Both the position numbers and the translations under genes were made by a program. This document shows positions 31,978-34,274 of a DNA stretch of 34,274 nucleotides, piece by piece. Within the stretch, counting starts at the first letter, position 1; the number at the start of each line of letters is the position of its first letter. Source of the DNA: Microcaldota archaeon (lineage in GTDB: Archaea; Micrarchaeota; Micrarchaeia; Micrarchaeales; CABMGC01); NCBI GenBank assembly GCA_021803425.1, contig JAJZLN010000002.1, positions 1 through 34,274 on the forward strand. Direction: 5' to 3'. The notes under the pieces are model-generated. The model did not search any database. It worked only from the letters and a program-made list of their open reading frames with translations, and was not told where the DNA came from.

Positions 31978-32601
31978 ATGCCATTTAAGTTTCAACACAA
32001 AGAGTTATCTAAACTCTTAAGAAGAAGTGAAGAATTCGAAATAACTTCCTACAATACGAAAGAAATCAACAAGCAGCTTTTAGATAAGCTGATTAATTTT
32101 GACACGAGGTGCTTTCCTGCTACCTCTAAGGAGGATTCCAAATACGACTTTATAGATTCAGATAGGGTATATGTGGCAACAAATAATTCAGGAGAGATCA
32201 TAGGAACGCTTGTGCGAGAGCCAAAAGGCAGGAAAAAAGCATATGTTACTACTGTCTGTGTCATAGAGTCTGAAAGAGGTAAGTATGTATACCAAGAATT
32301 ACTGCGTTCATGCATATCTGGTGCCATCTTCGATAACATAACTACAATAAAAGGGCATACGCAGAACGCTAAAGTGGAATATGGCCTTAGGAAATTGCTA
32401 GATAATTTAATCATGGAAAATAAAATAGATAAATACACTATAAAAAGGAAAATTAAAAAAAACTATTTTGAAGACTGGGTTCATCCTGCAGGTTTATCGG
32501 ATCTAAAATCAGAGTCTGGAGAATTAAACAAGATTTACGCCTCTCTTGGAAGCGCCGACGCGTTCTTGCTCACAGTGCATATCCAGCTACATTCGATGTG
32601 A
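31978..32601 (+). CDS. GNAT-like acetyltransferase
   Basis: 207 residues from ATG 31978; the open frame extends back into guaB to 31621, but there it is antisense to a conserved enzyme. The GNAT fold is seen as VYVATNNSGEIIGTLVREPK (strand pair), AYVTTVCVIESERGKYVYQELLRSCI (motif A; the usual RGxGxG is weakened to RGKYVY), and a later strand-helix THTQN-like region with NAKVEYGLRKLLDNL. The weak acetyl-CoA loop means activity is uncertain. The gene is AT-rich compared with guaB and opens the second accessory region; it may have been acquired. Substrate unknown. Confidence 0.65.
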   Translation: MPFKFQHKELSKLLRRSEEFEITSYNTKEINKQLLDKLINFDTRCFPATSKEDSKYDFIDSDRVYVATNNSGEIIGTLVREPKGRKKAYVTTVCVIESERGKYVYQELLRSCISGAIFDNITTIKGHTQNAKVEYGLRKLLDNLIMENKIDKYTIKRKIKKNYFEDWVHPAGLSDLKSESGELNKIYASLGSADAFLLTVHIQLHSM

Positions 32602-32745
32602 GTGTTGATCCGTGCTTTATCTGTGGAAAGCCGTCACGCTGTAAATTCTATAGCCGCTCTGCTTCTTTCATCTCGGACATCTTAGCGGCAAGGATCTTCC
32701 AAAGCTTTCTAGCTCTTCAACTAAATTTCTGGTGGTTATTTTGCT

Positions 32746-33091
32746 TTATAACTGCCGCAGCGCGTCTATTGGCTGCATCTTAGAAGCCCGCCAAGCAGGA
32801 TATATTCCGGCTATTATGCTTACAACCACGGCTACAAGAATTGCTTCTGCAACAGTAGTTACTGTCAAGAGTGGCGAGAAAGACAGGCGAGGAGCCTGGA
32901 GATGTTGATCTAGAGAATGCTGCCCCTCCTCCCGCTCTAAACGTACTGCCACTTGGAGGTGTCTGACCTATTGTTGAATTTGATGGTGCAGAAGAACTTG
33001 AAGCTACTGCAGCTAGGCCGTATGATGCCGCTGCCCCTACTAAAATTCCTATTATCCCGCCTATAATACCTATAAGTACTGCCTGCACCAA
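32746..33091 (-). pseudogene. C-terminal remnant of a MacB/FtsX-type ABC permease
   Basis: Two minus-strand frames hold consecutive parts of one protein. From 33091 downward: VLIGIIGGIIGILVGAAASY, then a Ser/Gly-rich loop. Near 32895-32940 the frame shifts, and FSPLLTVTTVAEAILVAVVV then SIIAGIYPAWRASKMQPIDA ends at LRQL and a stop at 32746. This is the classic end of a MacB/FtsX permease: two last helices and the conserved YPAWRASKxxPxxALR. Everything upstream (the rest of about 300 residues, and the ATPase) is gone, so it is a fragment. Confidence 0.85.
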
Positions 33092-33304
33092 GTGGCATAT
33101 ATATCAAGAAAGAGAGGCGTCTTAGAGAATTTAGGGTTAAGTGAGTCGTAGACGCTATCATTATCCTCAATCACCAACAAAACCTTTAAATCCGAGGAGT
33201 AAAAAGGGTAAGGAGATAACCTTCTTCACAAATTCTTGGTCAGAAAAGTGCCCTGTTATTAATTGCAGATGCACCTCTCCTAGGCTTAAGACAATAGAAT
33301 AGCA
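33092..33304. other. gene-free decayed DNA
   Basis: No frame with recognisable protein on either strand. A TATA-like CCTTTAAAT is near 33182-33190 and a purine-rich AGGAGTAAAAAGGGTAAGGAG lies just after, which may be a leftover start region. The stretch 32602-32745 on the other side of the permease remnant is likewise without a convincing gene. Confidence 0.5.
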
Positions 33305-34274
33305 TTATCTATTGAACTTATCGTAAATAGTTACACCATCTATTATTCGTGTTCTGTATTTAGGTTTTTCATGACTTGAAGTCCACGACTCTCTATAATT
33401 TGGACACGGATGCCCATCCTCACGAGCCCAATCCGTTTGTATTTTTTTATACAACGAGTAATCTTCTTCGCTCTTTGTGCTTGCCTTTTCACTAAGCGAT
33501 GTAGTAAATACCGGTTCTGAATGCAATTCGCAGAATATTCGCTTGCAGTAATCACAGACATAGACAGCCTCCTCGTTACATGCATTTTTCTTACATATCG
33601 GTACAGAAGAATAACTTAATAGTTTCTTGATTAATTCTTCGCCTTTGATTCTATCAATCAGTTCTTTTGATTTAATTTGTTTAACGAGATTAAGATAATA
33701 TTTATCCTCTTGATAAATGTATTTTTCTAATTCTTTTCTAGATTCTAATACATTTTCATTACTTTTTAAGGTTTTTTGTATGCTTTTATCTAGATTTTCT
33801 AAGAGTTCTTTTATGGAAACCATTTTGTATGCTAAGGCAGAATTATACTCCTCTTTGATCTCTGCTGCTTCATTTTTTCCCACATATTCATAATATCTAA
33901 ATTTAATTTTAGTTAGTACGTTTTTATCATTTATATTTATAGTTTCTCTTTTTTTCTTAGGTATTAAATCAGGATTATTTTTAGTTCCTGTATTTTTTGT
34001 TATATTTTCAACAAAATTTTCTTCCTTAATTTGTACAACTTTTGCCTTTTTATCCTTCAACGCATCTACAATCTTCTTAAATTTATTTTCTTCGGAATCT
34101 AATAGTTTATTTCTAGAGAACAAGCTAAAGATACTCTTGAAGTAACGTGTTTGTTTTATTTGATTATCTCTTTGTTCTAAAGTTCTTCTATAATTTAGAA
34201 TTTTATCTTCTAGAGTATTAATTATAACAAAATTCGAAGACAAATCCTCCGATAGTAAATAATATAATTTATCA
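33305..34274 (-). CDS. coiled-coil protein with C-terminal AN1-like zinc finger (open at right edge)
   Basis: The frame is open from the stop at 33305 to the window end; an internal TTG at 34243 gives 312 residues, but no stop lies upstream of it, so the true N-terminus may be outside. Most of the chain is charged helix (for example KILNYRRTLEQRDNQIKQ and LLENLDKSIQKTLKSNENVL), with a short basic patch PKKKRE. Near the end come CKKNAC, YVCDYCKRIFCELHS and GHPCPNY, the Cys/His order of an AN1 zinc finger, though with about 30 extra residues before the HPC. Base use is far more AT-rich than the rest of the window, so it was probably acquired or is under relaxed selection. No function recognised. 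Confidence 0.75.
   Translation of the reverse strand, partial: DKLYYLLSEDLSSNFVIINTLEDKILNYRRTLEQRDNQIKQTRYFKSIFSLFSRNKLLDSEENKFKKIVDALKDKKAKVVQIKEENFVENITKNTGTKNNPDLIPKKKRETININDKNVLTKIKFRYYEYVGKNEAAEIKEEYNSALAYKMVSIKELLENLDKSIQKTLKSNENVLESRKELEKYIYQEDKYYLNLVKQIKSKELIDRIKGEELIKKLLSYSSVPICKKNACNEEAVYVCDYCKRIFCELHSEPVFTTSLSEKASTKSEEDYSLYKKIQTDWAREDGHPCPNYRESWTSSHEKPKYRTRIIDGVTIYDKFNR

Noticed and set aside
1-34274. CRISPR arrays, insertion sequences and rRNA genes
   Set aside because: No regularly spaced short repeats with unique spacers, no transposase-like frame and no rRNA-like sequence seen; the only tandem repeats are the in-frame ones at the left edge.

Overview
The window is chromosomal DNA of an archaeon, most likely a small-genome DPANN lineage of the Micrarchaeota (ARMAN-2-like) type. 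The archaeal assignment rests on a ribosomal protein run containing archaeal-only members (RNase P Rpp29, eS4, eL32, eL19), a Hef-type helicase, a CDC48-family AAA+ protein, an archaeal acidic GS and many TATA boxes placed about 27 bases ahead of, or within a few bases of, the start codon (leaderless or near-leaderless transcripts). The phylum is an inference from gene content, not from a marker-gene tree. Several enzymes look bacterial in type (AspRS with a GAD domain, TPI, RpiB), which fits a lineage with much acquired metabolism.

Layout. 1-643: the N-terminal part of a minus-strand alpha-solenoid repeat protein running off the left edge. 790-6328: aspS, glnA (opposite strand) and a sugar-phosphate/nucleotide operon tpiA-rpiB-PRTase-acyP. 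6336-8836: an accessory island of low GC next to tRNA-Gly(GCC): a decayed AbiEi-like antitoxin, a small GIY-YIG nuclease, a three-gene winged-helix / Panacea-like / MazF toxin-antitoxin module and a nuclease-like gene remnant. 8902-13241: a shortened CDC48-like double AAA+ ATPase with a likely inactive first ATPase site, a zinc-ribbon protein, a Hef-type helicase without nuclease and two small unknown proteins. 13350-14573: a membrane-anchored thioredoxin-like DUF929 protein with VKOR, a disulfide-forming pair. 14563-19868: a dolichol-phosphate-type glycosyltransferase, the methylthioadenosine salvage pair mtnP-mtnA, a DMT transporter with an extra C-terminal domain, and a divergent two-domain Lrp-like regulator separated from it by a set of palindromic half-sites.

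20046-25806 is one ribosomal protein operon (Rpp29, uS17, uL14, uL24, eS4, uL5, uS14, uS8, uL6, eL32, eL19, uL18, uS5) with mostly overlapping stop/start codons and a strong leaderless promoter. It starts at Rpp29 and ends at uS5, so the usual flanks (uS3/uL29 before; uL30/uL15/SecY after) are not here. 25825-31836: prolyl oligopeptidase, a degenerate M48-type membrane protein, a type II/IV secretion ATPase and an IMPDH-like protein whose flap lacks the usual Arg-Tyr pair.

31978-34274 is a second accessory region: a GNAT-like protein, a broken ABC permease (MacB/FtsX) tail, gene-free decayed DNA, and a very AT-rich coiled-coil protein with an AN1-like zinc finger that appears to run off the right edge. 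The most promising items for new biology are the Panacea-like/MazF module, the regulator/transporter control region, the CDC48-like protein with one dead site, the M48 pseudoprotease and the atypical IMPDH.
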